Assembly (NCBI GenBank): GCA_000727475.1
Contig: KL647304.1
Coordinates: 2,260,183 to 2,324,182 of the forward strand
Direction of reading: 5' to 3'
DNA from: Sarcocystis neurona
Taxonomy: Eukaryota; Apicomplexa; Conoidasida; Eucoccidiorida; Sarcocystidae
DNA: 64,000 nt
Shown here: one piece after another, positions 12,301-26,054 of the stretch
Layout of the letters: the number at the start of each line of letters is the position of its first letter
Numbering within the stretch: the stretch's first letter is position 1
Position numbers and translations under genes: made by a program
The notes under the pieces: generated by a model
Database searches by the model: none
What the model was told of the DNA's origin: nothing
The model's input: the letters and a program-made list of their open reading frames with translations, nothing else

Positions 12301-15300
12301 CCGTATGCTCCTGACAACGGTAAAAGAGCTTAGGAGCTTCACGGCAGAAGCTTCCACGTCGCTCTTTTTGTTCTGAAGACTCTTCACTTCCCTTGTTGCA
12401 AACCTTATGTAACAGAGGGGCAGAAAGAAATCAACTATATTTTTCAAGAAGAGAGTCCCAAAACACCTCAAGCGTTTCTTCAACTGTCTTCCACTGCTCG
12501 ATTCGACACTACCCCGGAGAATTTCACAAAAGAAGCCCAGTCGCCACTGCTGCTTTCCCTACGAGTACGTCTACTTTTCGCAGAACTTTGTATTTTTATT
12601 TTTACTGCAACTTTCACCCGTATATTGTTGCAGAAATGTTGTCTCTGCCACTACTACTTCTACTACTACAGGTTCCTGTACTACTACTAATACTATACTT
12701 CCTCGTTTAACTGCCGTTGGACCTCCACAAATGTCTGTGTGTGTGTGTCTGTGTCTGTGTCTGTGTATGGGTGTGTATGGGTGTGTGTACGTGTACATGT
12801 ACGTGTACGTGTACGTGTGTATATATATGTGTGTGTAAATATATCCCCATATATATATGTATATATATACGTATATATATATATATATACACATACGTGA
12901 ACGGTCATTCACGCCCCACTTACATCCATACGTACTTCTCTAATTTAGATGACCACTAAGGTCGCCGTAGCTCTTACAAGCATGTCTGCGTACGGGACTG
13001 TCTAACGGCACTTCGTATACGCCCTTAGGACGCCATCGTTCCCAAACGTATATATTTGCATATACACAGATGTATACACTCATTATAAATATGTGTAGAT
13101 ATGTATACATTTGAACATATGTATACATGAATATTTATAGCACAGTACGTAAACTTGTGCATATGTGTACATTGTCATTCTATACCCTACTGTGGGTTCC
13201 ATAAGAAAAGCCTACGAATGAGTGTATCGATAGGAGAGTTACGTCTGCACGAATACACTTAAGTACATACATATGTACATACATACGTATGCACGTGTAC
13301 ATATATATATATATATTTATATATATATATATTCTAGTCGAACTTGTAGAACGACGCCTCTACGTTTCGACAGATGAAGAGATAAATAAATATGTGTGCG
13401 CATACGCATATAGTAGTCTTTCAGCATGGCATCGTTCTAGCAGACTAAGGAAAAAACACTGCAACAGGAGGAGGCGGCGTTTCGGCACTACGCCACGACG
13501 TAGACGATCTAAGCTGCAGGGGCGGCAGGGTGTTGGCATCTGTCACTCTCCATCCAACCCCTGCGTCGCGCCATTGGGCTTTGATCAACTGTCCAAACAG
13601 TTACAGAAGTTGATGCCACGTGAGCGTCACCAAGCGTAGACGGTGCACGGGCGCGTGTGTGCTCAGAAAAGAGAGACAACTAGAGGCTTAACTGATGTAC
13701 GCTACACCAGTCCGTTTACTAGTGAGACATTGAGTACGAGCATGAGTAAGAGAAGAGGAAGTGCTGCTGTTAAATGGAGCGACCCAGGAGTCAGGGAGTG
13801 CCAACGAGTTTCTGAAGTACCTTCATCGAAAGAGGGCACGGGGGAGAAGGTATCTGACGAGAGCAACTGAGCGGCTGCGAACGACTTCAGGACACTTCGG
13901 CAACGAACAGAAATATTTACGAGTGACCTTACACGCTAGAGCAGCCTCGGGTGACTGTCTGTATCCAGAGTCACACAAATTTAACAGCGCTGCGGAAGGG
14001 AGTAGGAACGGGACAAGCAAGAAGGTTACGCGGAGCGAACAAAAACTTGACATTACATGAGCCGCACTTTGTGACTGGTTTCACGCCGCTGCGCAGTATC
14101 GTATGGACAGCAACGCCAACTACGTCTCCATCTCCGCTAGTTCAGAGTGAAAGCACATAGACAGATCTCTCCTAGCGCAGCTGATACCTTGTGAAGCACG
14201 TGCCATATGCGCCATCCTTTCTGTGCACCGTTCTTTAAGTGCAACTGTGCAAAAGCATGCCGGCGTGCGCAGCGTTTCAAAGATCTCGTAGCTGAGCTGT
14301 GCAGATGACGAAACTGATAACTACCGGCACGCCACTTCAGTTACATTTGTGAAACGTGGTCGTTCAGCACGAAGCTGTTGCAAGATTGACACATTGTTCG
14401 CTGCCAACCATTTCGACGACTCCACCGTACACTTGTTTACGTACACGCGTACGACAGTGGTTTTGAGCCGGAGGCTTCACGAATATGATGTATGGACATA
14501 CTACACGGCCTGGACGAGTTGTACCGGAACGTACCTTGAACACTCTCCTCACATGTATCTAACTTTTACATACATTAGTACATATACCTGTACGTATGTT
14601 AAAGCTAGAAAACGTACAGGTGTCTTTTTCGGACAGCGTTGGCTTGAACGCAGATGAACTGCACCCTGCAGTGGTCAAAACTCACAGGCTTCCCTACAAG
14701 CGGGTGCAATTGATCCGCATACATATATATATATATATATATATGTACATGGGGAGAGAGAGAAAGAGAGAGTACATTGCGGGTACTTCTACACACATGT
14801 ACGCCGCTGCAGCTGTGGTACAGTCGTCGCTAGTCAACTGATTCGCCGGAGGAGAGGTTTTCTGAAACGTGTGACAAATTTGCAAGCAATTGCCCTGGCA
14901 CACAGCAATATAAATGGAAGATCCATTTTTGCCTGTCGCAGTCATATTTTTGACTATTATAGAGGCAAGGTCGCGGAAGCATAGGCAAATGAAAGTGGTG
15001 CACAGGAGCTCGTTGACACGTGAAGAGGCCTCACCTCACGTCAGTTGTTACGGGAAATGATTGTTACAATAGCAGGCCCCTGATCAAGTAGCACGCAGGC
15101 TTCCATGTCAGGCGAGAACAACCCACTACCCTGGTTGTTTCTTCCGCCGCCCTACCGGGTAGCACGTAGACAGGAAGTTCGTCCCCTGCTGGTGTGCGTG
15201 CAGCCTACGTTGTGAGGAAGCAGAAAGGTCGTCTTGAGCCAATAATGGCTTCCAGCGGCGGTGAACTGTGGCGGGGAAGCTAAACGACACTTTTTTGTGT

Positions 15301-17450
15301 ACATGCTGAAAACGCGTCTGTCCGCCTTCTCTCTTAATGTCGCTAAGTCACAATGGCAGCAGCTACTGCGCGAGGTTGAGAAGGTAAAAGGTTCGCTTCA
15401 GTGTTGTGCAGCTTTAGACGAGTTCAGGCCCATGTTCTCATTGCCTGCTCCTGCGTATACACATATACGTAATTCACATATATAAGTATATCATTGCACG
15501 TGGAGAAGCTCCGTCGTTTTTCCCGTCCCCCGTGGATCACCCACTACCCTACGTAAGAGCATGGAACCTTGCAGTTCTGGAAGCGTCGCTCGCTTGCATT
15601 CAATGTAAGGAGTTCTTTCGGTCACTCTTTGGGTGGACCCAAGGGATGTGGGGAGACCGCTTACAAGCAGCGCTGTGTTTTTTCTGCGGCTTACATGCAG
15701 CTCTGCCCGAACAGCCCCTTTGTCCCACTTTTGAGACATTCGAAGTCACTTTTGCCTCTCAGTTCATTAAACGCTGTCGCAGCTGCTTATTTGTTGTTGA
15801 CAGAGATGGACTGGCTAGCCTTCAAGCAGAACAACGCTTACCGCAAAGAGACGAAATTGATCTACACTCCCCCATCGCAACCTGGAGGGGGGGCACCACA
15901 CTAGGCAAACACTACAGTTTTTGGCTAAAGCATTAAGTCGTGTGCGCTGGCGGCGAAACAGCAACGGCGCAAAGCGACGAGATGTCGTATAGACCGCCGG
16001 AACAACAATTGCTTGCTTCGTACGTGCAATATTTATGAGACGCTGATGCCTCCATTAATCCCGCAGACGTCGTTCTTGTAGTTCACGGCTAAATGTCACC
16101 TGCCACCTGACATACCCCTGGTTTGTTTTCACGTTATTAAATTTTATAGGAGGCCCCATTCTATGAACTCGTATTTCCAAGGACACCGTGCGTCACTGTT
16201 CTCGTGTAGCTGCGATTTGTACCAGCAGAAGCTCTTGCTGCATTCACGCTCTGGTGTGCATGCTCTCGTTTCTCCTGTGGCAACGATTTTACGCTAGCAG
16301 AGCTTAGCCGCTCTGGTTGCTTTTTCCGCAGCACTTTTCCAGGGTAGGTGACTCGATTCGACCCCGACGCAAACGATGAGGCACGGTGGTACTTTGGTAG
16401 CAGCGAAAGTTCCAACGGCAGGTGGACGCTGAAGGCAATAAATCGTTGTGTTTAGGTAGAGGAGGACCCTCGAAAGAAGTCACCAGGATGTGCCATATAA
16501 TGCAGCACCCTGCTTCACAACCGCGTGGAACACGCGTACTGCAGTTGAGAAGCCACTCCTCTACCTGTATATCGGCACGTGTACACATTAACCCGTACAC
16601 AAGCTTGCACCCGTGCGTGTATATATACGCCGGTACGGCTCGTAGTGTTAACCACAGAGAGACGCTTACTGTTAGGCTTATTTGCGTGTAGGGGTAGGCG
16701 ACTGTTTTCGGAGATCTCCACGAGGGATTTGACACCATGTAGACATCCGTACTTCTACAGACACATGAAGTGGCTGAGAACATGTGCGCCGAATACTACT
16801 TGTGTTCAGACGTACGTCGACAAATCCTGCGAGACATGACGTCCGTATCACATCCAGAAATTACTCTACGCACGTACGTGTTCATTGTTCGCGCCTTCCG
16901 TACGCTGATTCACGTGCATCTTCAAACGTGTTCAGACCTTTGTTCCATGCCAGCACGATCATACACAGATTTAGCGCATGATACCAGCTACACGTCGAGA
17001 CAAAAGAGTACACACAGACACGTACACAGAAGTACGTTTCGGTGCACACGTTTGTACGGCTCAAGTCACAGGGGTTTCTAAGTGTCTTCATTTACACGTG
17101 TGGTTGTATTCAACTGCAATTATACAAGTGGACATACACATCTCTTCTACATATATGCAAACACTACTATGTAGTCCCATTTATACGCATGGAGACACGC
17201 ACACGCTTGCGTTCATGTGGACATCTCTCACATCAGACTCCTGGTCCGCCTAACGTTTTTTTACCAGAAGATAGAAAAGTACGTGCAAAAAAGACGCGGA
17301 AGTATGAGACCTCTCTGAATCTACAACAAGCCTCGTGGAAAGCTGACCCACCGCCTGTACAACGTAGGAAGTGGAGTGACAGCAGTAAGTACAATGCCAG
17401 CAACATTATTACGCTACACAAGCGGCAGACACAACAGCCGTATACGACGC
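12300..17450. other. Gap without a supported gene
   Basis: Mostly unique sequence with short TA runs (12170-12200, 12830-12900, 13300-13330, 14720-14745). Two overlapping + strand frames at 15532-15936 and 15569-15904 both look weakly protein-like, and at most one can be real. Neither matches a family I know. I see no promoter, RNA gene or transposon protein. Confidence 0.45.
12720..12895. repeat. TG/ACGTGTAC/TA microsatellite
   Basis: TGTGTCTGTGTCTG, then ACGTGTACATGTACGTGTAC, then TATATATA in succession. Non-coding. Confidence 0.85.
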
Positions 17451-18400
17451 GCGCATGACAGTGGCTGACACAGCACCTGTTGTAGCAGCTTCGGCAGCAG
17501 CAGCAGGTGCGCCGGCACTGGCGTCCACCGCAGTGGTAATGACAGAGGCAAGCACTCAAGTTCTTTTGGGTCAGGCAACACGCTCTAAGCGTCTAGTGTC
17601 TTCTCTCATTGCATTAGCGTCATACAGAAAGTCAGCACTGTATGCTCCTCAAGCAGTAGCAAAATCTGTTCCACAGGATAAACACCGACAGTTAGCAGCG
17701 ATAGCAGCAACACCGGCAACGTGGAAAGGGCAGCAGCTTCGGAGACGATGGCAGCGAGGCAAGAGCAATAGTAACGCATGGTACACCAAGACGTAACCTC
17801 GACTGAAGCTGCGATCGTTGAGGCAGCAGCAATGCGAGAAGAAGCCCATAAGTGCATTTTGATCCGAAGTCCCCAGCGGCCCACCAGAGCAGGAAGCAAC
17901 GCTGGAGCATCAGAGGCTGGATGTCTAGCATCAAACACAGCAAAGCACACAGATCTGCAGCTGGCGCAGCAGCCTTTGAATCGGTGGAGGAACTTGGCGA
18001 GGGAGTGTGTCCAGAAAGATGTACTAGAAGCAGAAAAGAGCTTGGTTCTGCTCCTCTGGAAAAGGGCAGCACGAAGGCAATCTGGAACCAGAATTTCATG
18101 TAGTTGCCGCCCGCGAATGACGTAGGAGATCGCGCAGTAGCCACCGCGGGACGTTTGGGGTAGGACAACAAAACGTGGATGTGATACAAAAACTCTCCAT
18201 GTGGCAGCGAAATGAGCAGTGAGCACCTACCTCAAAAGCAGCTTCAAAAGCAACAGAGGCAGCACCATCAGCAGCCGACCTGGCAACACCGAGAGGCGAG
18301 AGAGCTAAGGACTGCTGCCATGCGGAGAGGGCAGTAAAGAATACTTTGACAGTAAGAGGGAAACGCTGCAATAGTAGCGCCGATGGATTCGCTTCTTCCT
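17450..18400. repeat. Degenerate CAG/GCA repeat field
   Basis: Frequent GCAGCAGCA and GCAACA triplets are broken by substitutions and stops in every frame over long spans. Short frames such as 17455-17796 read as Ala-rich peptide. This is probably decayed trinucleotide repeat rather than a gene. Confidence 0.5.
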
Positions 18401-21165
18401 CTCCCCATTTTTGCAGATGCAGAGAACTGCGACAACCTTTGCATTGAAAAGTTCACTTACTGCCCTTTTGTCAGTCGAATGCGTTCCGTTCAACAATTGC
18501 TGTACGGGTGGGTTAAACATGAAGACGGACACAAGAAATATGACATTGGCACCACCCCCCCTGACACCAAGGACCGCTTCACTGTATCAAAGAACAAAGC
18601 GAATGCGAATTAAGAAAGGGACGCTTTCTACCTCAGTAGAGAGGCACAGACTACACTTCATCTGGAATCTGTTTTGTGTACCCAGGCGGACGGGAGTAGA
18701 AAGTGAAATTGCTGCTTCCTCAAATACTAGGGCGAACTCGTTTACGCAGCTCTTCAACGTCGGTATACATACATGTGGTCACGCTATTCAGGAGTGCGTG
18801 CGCCTCCAGGGGGCTTGATGCAAAAAGTGTTACTTATTTTCGCGCACAGGTCTTCTCTAGAGTACAGCAGACAGATGCACACGAGGTAGTCATAACTCGG
18901 GATCCAATTGTCGCACCCACTGAAAAACTGAAACGAAGCAAGCCAGGCCGTGGGAAATATCAAGCGCACTGCTTTTCGGCTTATCTAGTGTACGTTGACT
19001 TTTGCAGCATTGATAGCGCACACACACACTTCACGACAAGTGAGAGGGGCGCCCTGGGCTCTTGCTAGTCAACGATTGGGCGGGGACAGGAGTAGAGAAG
19101 GGCAAGGGAACGCGTTGTGATTGGAGCTCCCTCAAACTTTGCGACTACTGAAGAGGAACACTACCTGGCAACAAGGCGATAGACAAATGTGGAACATTCA
19201 AGAGCGAAAAGTCTAACTGGCGAAGTCGCGCACGTGGTAGTACTTCTGAAAGCGTGCCTCTTAGAGTTGAGCATAACCCTGTGACCCATCTTTCACACAG
19301 TGTGCAATATCCGTCAGACTGGTCTACCGAGTCTATTTCCGTGCAAACTACACACACTAAACACACACACACACACACACTGTGACGTAGTTCTACATTT
19401 ACTATTTTGGGGGTGGGCATCCTAAAGTTCTTCTCCGCTTCCCTTCTCACAAACCGACCAAGGAAGCCATTTTCAACTGGTATTTGGAACAAAACAGCAC
19501 TTCCATCCGCTGACGCTCACGCCCCAGGGTCCATGTTATAAGATTTTGCCATGGCGGCCGAGGTGAATGCGGGCCAGTTCACACGTGGATGAAGTCACGC
19601 CACGACAGCCCATTGGAGTTCTCCCCTTCCATGTGGGACAGATCTCTCTCAGTCTCCTCCTTCTTCCCAGAAGTTGCAGTTGGCAGCCTGTGTCAATTGT
19701 CTTCTGTAATAACGTGCGAAAGACTGCGGGATATAGTCTTTACCAGATGCTAAAATGCATTTATCTACGTGTATGTGTACAGGTGTAGATACACGTCGAT
19801 AGCTGCTGGCATAGACCATCACGGTAGCAGAGTATTCTTCCTGCAAGAATAATCTGTAGCGGCGAGTGCCACCACCTCTGACCCCGTGCGTTCCGCATGA
19901 CACGGGTAGTAACTGGTCCATGCGTCTCTGACAGACTGTGCTTGACGCAAGCGTAGGTTTATGTGTACAGGTACAGCCTTGTATATATGTGCACATACAT
20001 GCATTTCTTTGCAGTTGCAACTATCGAAGTTCTCCGCGGGAGACCACAGCCGATTCTAGTTGCAAACAGGACTTAGTACGGTTGGCCGACTTTTGCTTCT
20101 TGTGTATGCATAGCAATCCTCTACTGCCGGGAATGTTTCCTCTAGAAAGAAATAACGCTCTTACAGGAAAGATGTATAACAGATTCCGGTGTGTAGTTGG
20201 GAAGCCTGATAGAGGAGTCCAATTTTTATACGTGCACGTCTCATCTCTTGCAGCACCCGTGACGCAGTTTGCGTTTGTTGTTTGTTATGGCGTTCGCTTC
20301 TGGTATCAAAGTGCAGCAGAACAGTTTTATCCATATTTGGCAGTGCCTGGCACTATCAGTCCCTGCTTCCTCTGACTCTGCCGTGATCCACTCCACTCCC
20401 TCCCTGGCTAGCACTCTCCCGTTCTTGGCATCAACAATCCACTTATAACTGCAGAGCACAGAAGACTAGTCTGCTGTCTTGCTCGCTGTTTTCTCATCCC
20501 CTCGCCTGCTAAGCTCTCAACAGCTTTCACCTGGAGGCGTGCGTGTAAGACCAGTTGTCTTCCATGGGTTCTCCTGCTCAACCTGTTGCCCTTCGCTTCG
20601 GGCGCCGTGTGCTAGACGGAAAGTGGATCCTGTGACTGAATTTCTAGCGTGTCTTCTTTTTTGTGGGTATTTCACTGTTCAGCTTGACTCTCACGTGGCA
20701 GCGCACCACGTGTTAAATGCGCTAAGTGGTGCTTCCCCCCTCCTCAATTGCAGACAGACTTCCCTCCCCTGCGGTCGCCCGGTGCAAGAGATGTACAACC
20801 GCGTGCCCAGCAGTCACTTTCAGCTGTTTTCGAGAGGAAATATCAAAACACGGCGTACTTAAGATGGCGGAATCCCGATGCATGACACCCAACGCAGCTT
20901 CACCCTCGTCACTCACAAGAAGTTCCTCAATATTCTGCTAGACCACATGCGCGGAACAGAACGTGCCTACAGGGATTCTTCGACAAGCACCCAGCGGGAC
21001 AACTTGCATCTGTCGAAGCCCTTCAGAACTGTTATAGCAGTCGACCCCACTTGGGGAGTTGAAGTCTGTGGTCCCTGAAGCTAATGTCTACAAGGCATCC
21101 TACGGGACGTTCCGTTTGTTAGCTTTTTCTCCATATACTTCCATACCCTGCATTCCTCTCTACGT
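18400..21165. other. Gap with one weak + strand reading frame
   Basis: Unique sequence. The + strand frame 19938-20375 is the most protein-like stretch: about 110 residues after its opening TA-repeat part, with segments such as NPLLPGMFPLERNNAL and QFAFVVCYGVRFWYQ that suggest a hydrophobic or membrane protein. It has no recognisable family, no intron partner and no codon evidence beyond being open. Another fragment at 20740-21078 changes frame. Confidence 0.3.
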
Positions 21166-24100
21166 TCTGGGTGTACGTTCAGCAACAGAAGAGACAGCAG
21201 CAGACGCAGCCCAGAATCATTTGTGGAAGTAGGAGGAGGAAGGGCAGCAGGAGGCGTAACGATTCCCGACGCAGCACTAATACCTGCAGCGACAACAGTA
21301 GCTGCGAGGCGGTAAGCGGCACCAGCAGCACCCGCAGCAAAATAGCCGCAGTAGGAGCCCTAGCAGCAGCACACATAGCGGATCACCAACAGAAACAGCG
21401 ACAGCAGCACCGGTGCTACATTAGGACCACCATGTAGTGTTCTCACTACAGCAACAGGAGATTAGAGAAGCATCGACGGCTGCAGGTAAGCAGGTGCACG
21501 ACCACAGGAATCGCAGGAGCTTGAGAGAGCGTCCGGCAAAAAAAAGAAGAGCCGCGTCGTCGCAGTTAAATATCTGCTGCCGCCTAGTCATTCTAAAGTG
21601 TGTTACTTAAGGAGCACCATCGGCGTTACGACAAATCCACTGGAGTAGCAACATTAGCAGCCCACCGACGACAACCGCGCAGCGGCAGCAGCCACCGTGG
21701 CGCCCACAGCGACAACAGGAGCGGGAGTTCACAAAACGGCAGCTTCTGCGGTACGCCGAGTAGCAGGAGTCGCGCCACGAAGAGTCTCCGTCAACAAAGA
21801 AGCCACGTGCCTCCCTTCGCAGCAGCCACACGCACCAGTGTCCGCTGCAGCAGTATTTGTTGCACCTCGAGAGAGGCAAAGGTATCTGTTCGAGAGAAGT
21901 GTGACGACAGGTTCAGCGGCAGCGGGTGCTAGCAGCAGCAACTGCAACCCTGTCGACAACAGGAGCAACCGCAGCTTAGAGTAGCAGCAGCTGCAGATGC
22001 GGCTGTGTAACGTGCCCAGCGCAACTCCTGTGGCTGCTTGTGCAGCGGCAGTCGCAGACAACGGCAGTCGCATTAGGACGCGTGAGGCAAAAACAGCAAC
22101 TGAGGCAGCGGCAGCAACAGGTGAGGAAACAGCAGCCCGGGAAGCAACAGGCAGAGCACGAAGACGATGTTTCGGCGGCGTCAGCGCAGCAGTACCAAGA
22201 CGTCGGCGGAGCACTGGCAGCAGCGCCGGAACGGCCAGGTACAGCTGGAGAAGGGAGACGAAGAGCAGAAGAAGCCAGGGCAGCAACAGCAGCAGCAACC
22301 ATGAACACGAACATAGCAGGAAGCAGAATCACACAGCTGCACGCCCGCACAGGCAGGCGACGTTTTGTCGTGTGCGGTGACGACGGTCGCATAAGCGAGG
22401 AGAAAAGGAAGGAGCGCAACCGTGGAGCAGCCACTCCACTCTAGCAGCCCTACTAGCAACAGCAGTGGCAACAGAAGCAGCAGCAACTACAAAAACGAAA
22501 CCGCCACCAGCGACCCAAAGCGGTCTGCGCAGAAGCAGGCGGAGGAGTGCGGGGTCTCCGCCGTAGCAGCACCAGTCGTACAAGAGAAGCAGCAACCGCA
22601 TTACAAGATGTTCCGCAGCAGCAGCAGCAGTAGACGACGAGACGTACAGCAGCTGAAGCGGCTATAGTTTTAATGACGCCGGGACAGCTGGGACTAGCGG
22701 GGCAGCGCAGACTCCCCTACAGGTTTATCGCGGGGGGAACTGCTACAGCATGGGGCCGCAGGGGGTGGGGTGCTCTGCGCGTGGTGAAGCAGGAGGAGCA
22801 GCAGCCTCACAAGGCGTAATTGTAGTAGTTGTTGTAGTAGCACCTTGCGTCTGCAGTAGCACCAGCAGACGCAGCCTCCTCGGCCACGAGCAGCCATAGT
22901 AGCAACAGCAGAAATCACAGTTAATGACCGGGAGGAGCAGCAGCACCAGCAGCAGGACCGCGTCCAGCAGCAGCTCCGGCACGGTTCAGAGCAGCAGCAA
23001 CCGACGAGGGAGAGCGGCAGCTGCACTGTCGTACGAGAAGCAGCAGCAGCAGCAGTAGCGAAGCGCACGTGTGACGGAGAATCTATTCGTGTGGTCGCGC
23101 GGGGCGCGTGAGGGACAGCAGCAGCAGCAGCATCTTCTTCTCTCTCCCCCTCCTCTTTCCTTGTTGCTGCGCAACGCGAGAACCGAGGAGGAAGCATATG
23201 TATCTCCGTTGACACACTAAGGCACTAGCGCCGTCCCGCGGGGAGTATATCGGCGGCAGAAGAGCCACCTGCTTTTTCTGAGGTTCTTCTAACAATTTAG
23301 GAGCACCAGCAGCAGCACATCCGGGAGAGCGTCGTCCTCCCCGGTGTTAACAGGAACAGCAGAAGAAAGTCAAGTCTTCTTCTTGCCCAGGGGCGCTCAC
23401 CTCCTAATCCTGCGCTGCGCGGAGGAGGCTATTGCTCGGCTGGTGTGTTGTGCCCGATTGTTGCTGCTGCTGTTGCCTCCTTCGCTGCCGCTCTGCTGCT
23501 GCCTTCCCGCTGCTGCGCTCTGCTGCTGTCGTTGCTGCTGCTGCTGCTGTCGCTGCCGCTGCTGAGAGACCGCCGGACGCGCGTGCGCGTGCACTCTCCT
23601 GCCGGTGCTGCTGTGGTGGGTGTTGCTGTTGTCGCAGGGCGGCAGCTTGCCACGTAATACAACAGAGAAGTGAGGGTTGCAGATCGGAACAGATCTTGTG
23701 TTTCTTGTTGTGTATCCCCGCTGCCTCCTCCTCATCTGGGGGACTCTCCTGCGTTCTTTTGCCCCTTCTGGTCCTGCGCCTGGGTCTGATCCACTGCTCG
23801 CGGCTTCTGCTGGTATCTCGGGTGCTTCTGGTGCCGCTTGCTTTCCCTTCTTCGTCCCTCTTTCTCGATGCGGAGAAGAAGAGCGGCAGCAGCCACGGCA
23901 GCAGCGCCTGCGCCTTCCTCTCTCCCATGCGTGCTGCTGAGCTTCTCCGCGCGCGCACCCGCTGCGGTTGCCGCAGCAGCACGACTTCTTCTGTCTCCAG
24001 CCCTCTTCTCTGAGCGGCGGCTGGCATTCTTTTCCGTGTTTTCATCTTCTCCCATGTGCGGACTGCTGCCGTTGCTGCTGCCCAGCAGCCACCCTTGTTC

Positions 24101-24299
24101 CCTCTGCCGCCGCTGCTGATGAGGGCCGGGGGGGGGGGACTGGGGCAGCCGCAGCAGCAGCAGCAGCAGCAGCACCGCGCGCGATACAGGAAGGCGATGC
24201 AACGCAGCAGGAGCAGCACAGCAGGAGCAGCACGGCAGGAGCAGCAGAGGAGGAGGAACAGTCGACTGAAGCAGCAGGAAAGCAGCAGCGGAACAGACC
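21166..24299. repeat. CAG/CTG trinucleotide repeat field with a polarity switch
   Basis: The + strand is CAG/GCA-rich from about 21,180 to 23,130, CTG/GCT-rich from about 23,455 to 24,120, and CAG-rich again from 24,140. Stops interrupt all frames at intervals, so I do not call a gene, although frames of 100-330 residues occur on both strands (for example 23404-24387 on -). It directly precedes the large Ser/Ala-rich gene and may share its origin. Confidence 0.7.
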
Positions 24300-24433
24300 T
24301 CAGGAGCAGCGAGAAAAGGGTGAAGGGGTCTTGACGTAGAATGTAGGTGTCTTCTCCCTCGACGCCGTCAAATTCTCCGGGGGCCATATCCCCACGCGCG
24401 TCGTCTTGTTCACCATCGCGCAGCTAGCGATCT
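24300..24433 (-). CDS. Candidate terminal exon, function unknown
   Basis: On the - strand a pyrimidine-rich acceptor (GCGTTATCCTCAG) leads into sequence free of trinucleotide repeat that reads MVNKTTRVGIWPPENL and then TFYVKTPSPF before TGA at 24300-24302. A second frame of the same DNA is also open, containing DTYILRQDPFTLF, and would run on through a possible donor, so the frame is not settled. No family is recognised. It would be transcribed away from the large + strand gene at 25358. Confidence 0.25.
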
Positions 24434-24660
24434 CTGAGGATAACGCCAGCAGGAGCAGGGACGACGGCAACTGCAGCGGGAAAGCAGTGCAAGAATAACC
24501 ACGGCAGCACTTCAAAGGACACAGCAGCAGGTGCCGCACAAGAACCACAGCCAAGCGGCGGACCAGGAGCTCCGCAGCTGCAGCAACAGACAAGAAGCCA
24601 CAGCAGGAGAAAGGAGAGGAACAAACGGGCAGCCGGCTGCGACAGCGGCGCAGCTCGTGC

Positions 24661-25212
24661 TCCTCACGAGTAGTAGCAGGAAGAGCAGCAGATGAACGTG
24701 GATCCCGACTCAACGCAGGGAGACCAACAACCATACGAGCAGCAGCAGCAGCAGCAAAAGAGGAAGAGCAGCAATAGCAACGGCAGGCGGCGGAGGATGT
24801 GTCTGACGGACTGAGAAGCACCTCCCTCCCAAGCTTTTTCACCAGCCGGCTGCCGTTCTGTGCTTCTTCCCCTCGTCCTGCTCCTGTAGGATTTCTCGTC
24901 CGTGCTGCTCTTCCTGTTTTGTACAGGAAAACGTCTCCGGGACAGGCCGGGGCCGGCAGCAACAGCTGCTGCAGGAGGGAGGGGGGGGGACATCGGACCA
25001 CTGCAAGTGCGTTTCAGTTGGCGTTTGCCGAACTCTCTTCCACGTTCTACTCTACACACAAGCGGAAGGAAGTTCTCTGATGTCCCTGGAATCCTACGTC
25101 CTGTGTGAAAGTCCTTCTGTTTTGCTCGGGCACTCTGGTGCACGACATCAACAGCTGGGTGGTCTTCTGGTGTACGTACACCGCGTTCACTCGATCTCTT
25201 TCTGGCGTTCAT
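24661..25212 (-). CDS. Candidate basic reading frame, head-to-head with the ELM2 gene
   Basis: From an ATG at 25212 the - strand is open for about 180 codons. The first 120 residues are basic and not repetitive (MNARKRSSERGVRTPEDH; later VERGREFGKRQLKR and SYRSRTRGRSTERQ). The frame then degenerates into Leu/Cys readings of CTG repeat, so a real gene would have to splice before about 24,800. The GVRTP segment is simply the GGTGTACGTACACC palindrome in translation, which argues for caution. The interval to the + strand start at 25358 is only 145 bp. Confidence 0.22.
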
Positions 25213-25357
25213 ACCCTGCGCCGGTAGAAGTTCGTCTTGCGTCTGCACGTTGACGCCTTGAACATTTTTTTCTCATTTCTCCTTGCGGCACCTTCTGCAC
25301 AAGCAGCAGCAGCACCGGAAGCAGCAACGGCCGCAGCAGCAGAAACACGTGTTTCAA

Positions 25358-26022
25358 ATGGAGGAAGCGCAGCAGCGGCAGTCGCCGGGCGACGCAGCAG
25401 CTGCTGCTGATGCGCCCTACATACAGCGAGCAGCAGGAACAGAGGGTGGAGCTATAGCGGTGGCAGATGCGTCGGCAGCAACGGCACCCACAGAGGCAGG
25501 AGAAAATTCAACAGAAGCAGCAAACGCAGCAGCAGCAGTTGCCAGGTCAGCAGCAACCGCAGCAGCGCAGCAGCGTGACGTGGAAGCAGCGGCAGCAAAA
25601 ATGAGAGTGGGTACGGACTGTGTGGGGTTGGGACCGGCCGCTGGAGAAAGAAGCAGCGGCACGAACAGCAGCAATATTAGCAGCGCGAGCAGCAATACCA
25701 GCAGCGACAGCAGCAATGCGAGGAGCGACAGCAGCAATGCCGGCGACGACAGCAGCAGTTGCACCGAACCCAACGAGCCAAGTCGTGACAGCAGGAAGAA
25801 CAACGGCAGCAGCAGTAAGAGCAGCGACAGCAGTAAGGAGGAAAGCAGCATTATTTTTAAGGGAGGTGCCAGCACCGAGAACACCAGCAGCAACAGCAGC
25901 AGCAACAGGGAAAACGGTGAGAGTAGCGGACCCGTAAAGAGCGACAAGGGAAGCAACAGCAGCAGCAGCAATAGGCGATCCAGTTTTGACGCTGATACAA
26001 GCGGCAGTAGCAACAGCGGCAG

Positions 26023-26054
<32 letters not shown>

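Noticed and set aside
23404..24387. 327-codon - strand frame in the CAG/CTG field
   Set aside because: Most of it is Ser/Ala/Gln reading of repeat. Only the first 30 codons are repeat-free, and these are listed as a candidate exon in a different frame.
25283..25357. Extending the ELM2 gene start upstream to 25283
   Set aside because: That start is TTG and the added residues are Gln/Lys-rich repeat. The first ATG in frame is at 25358.
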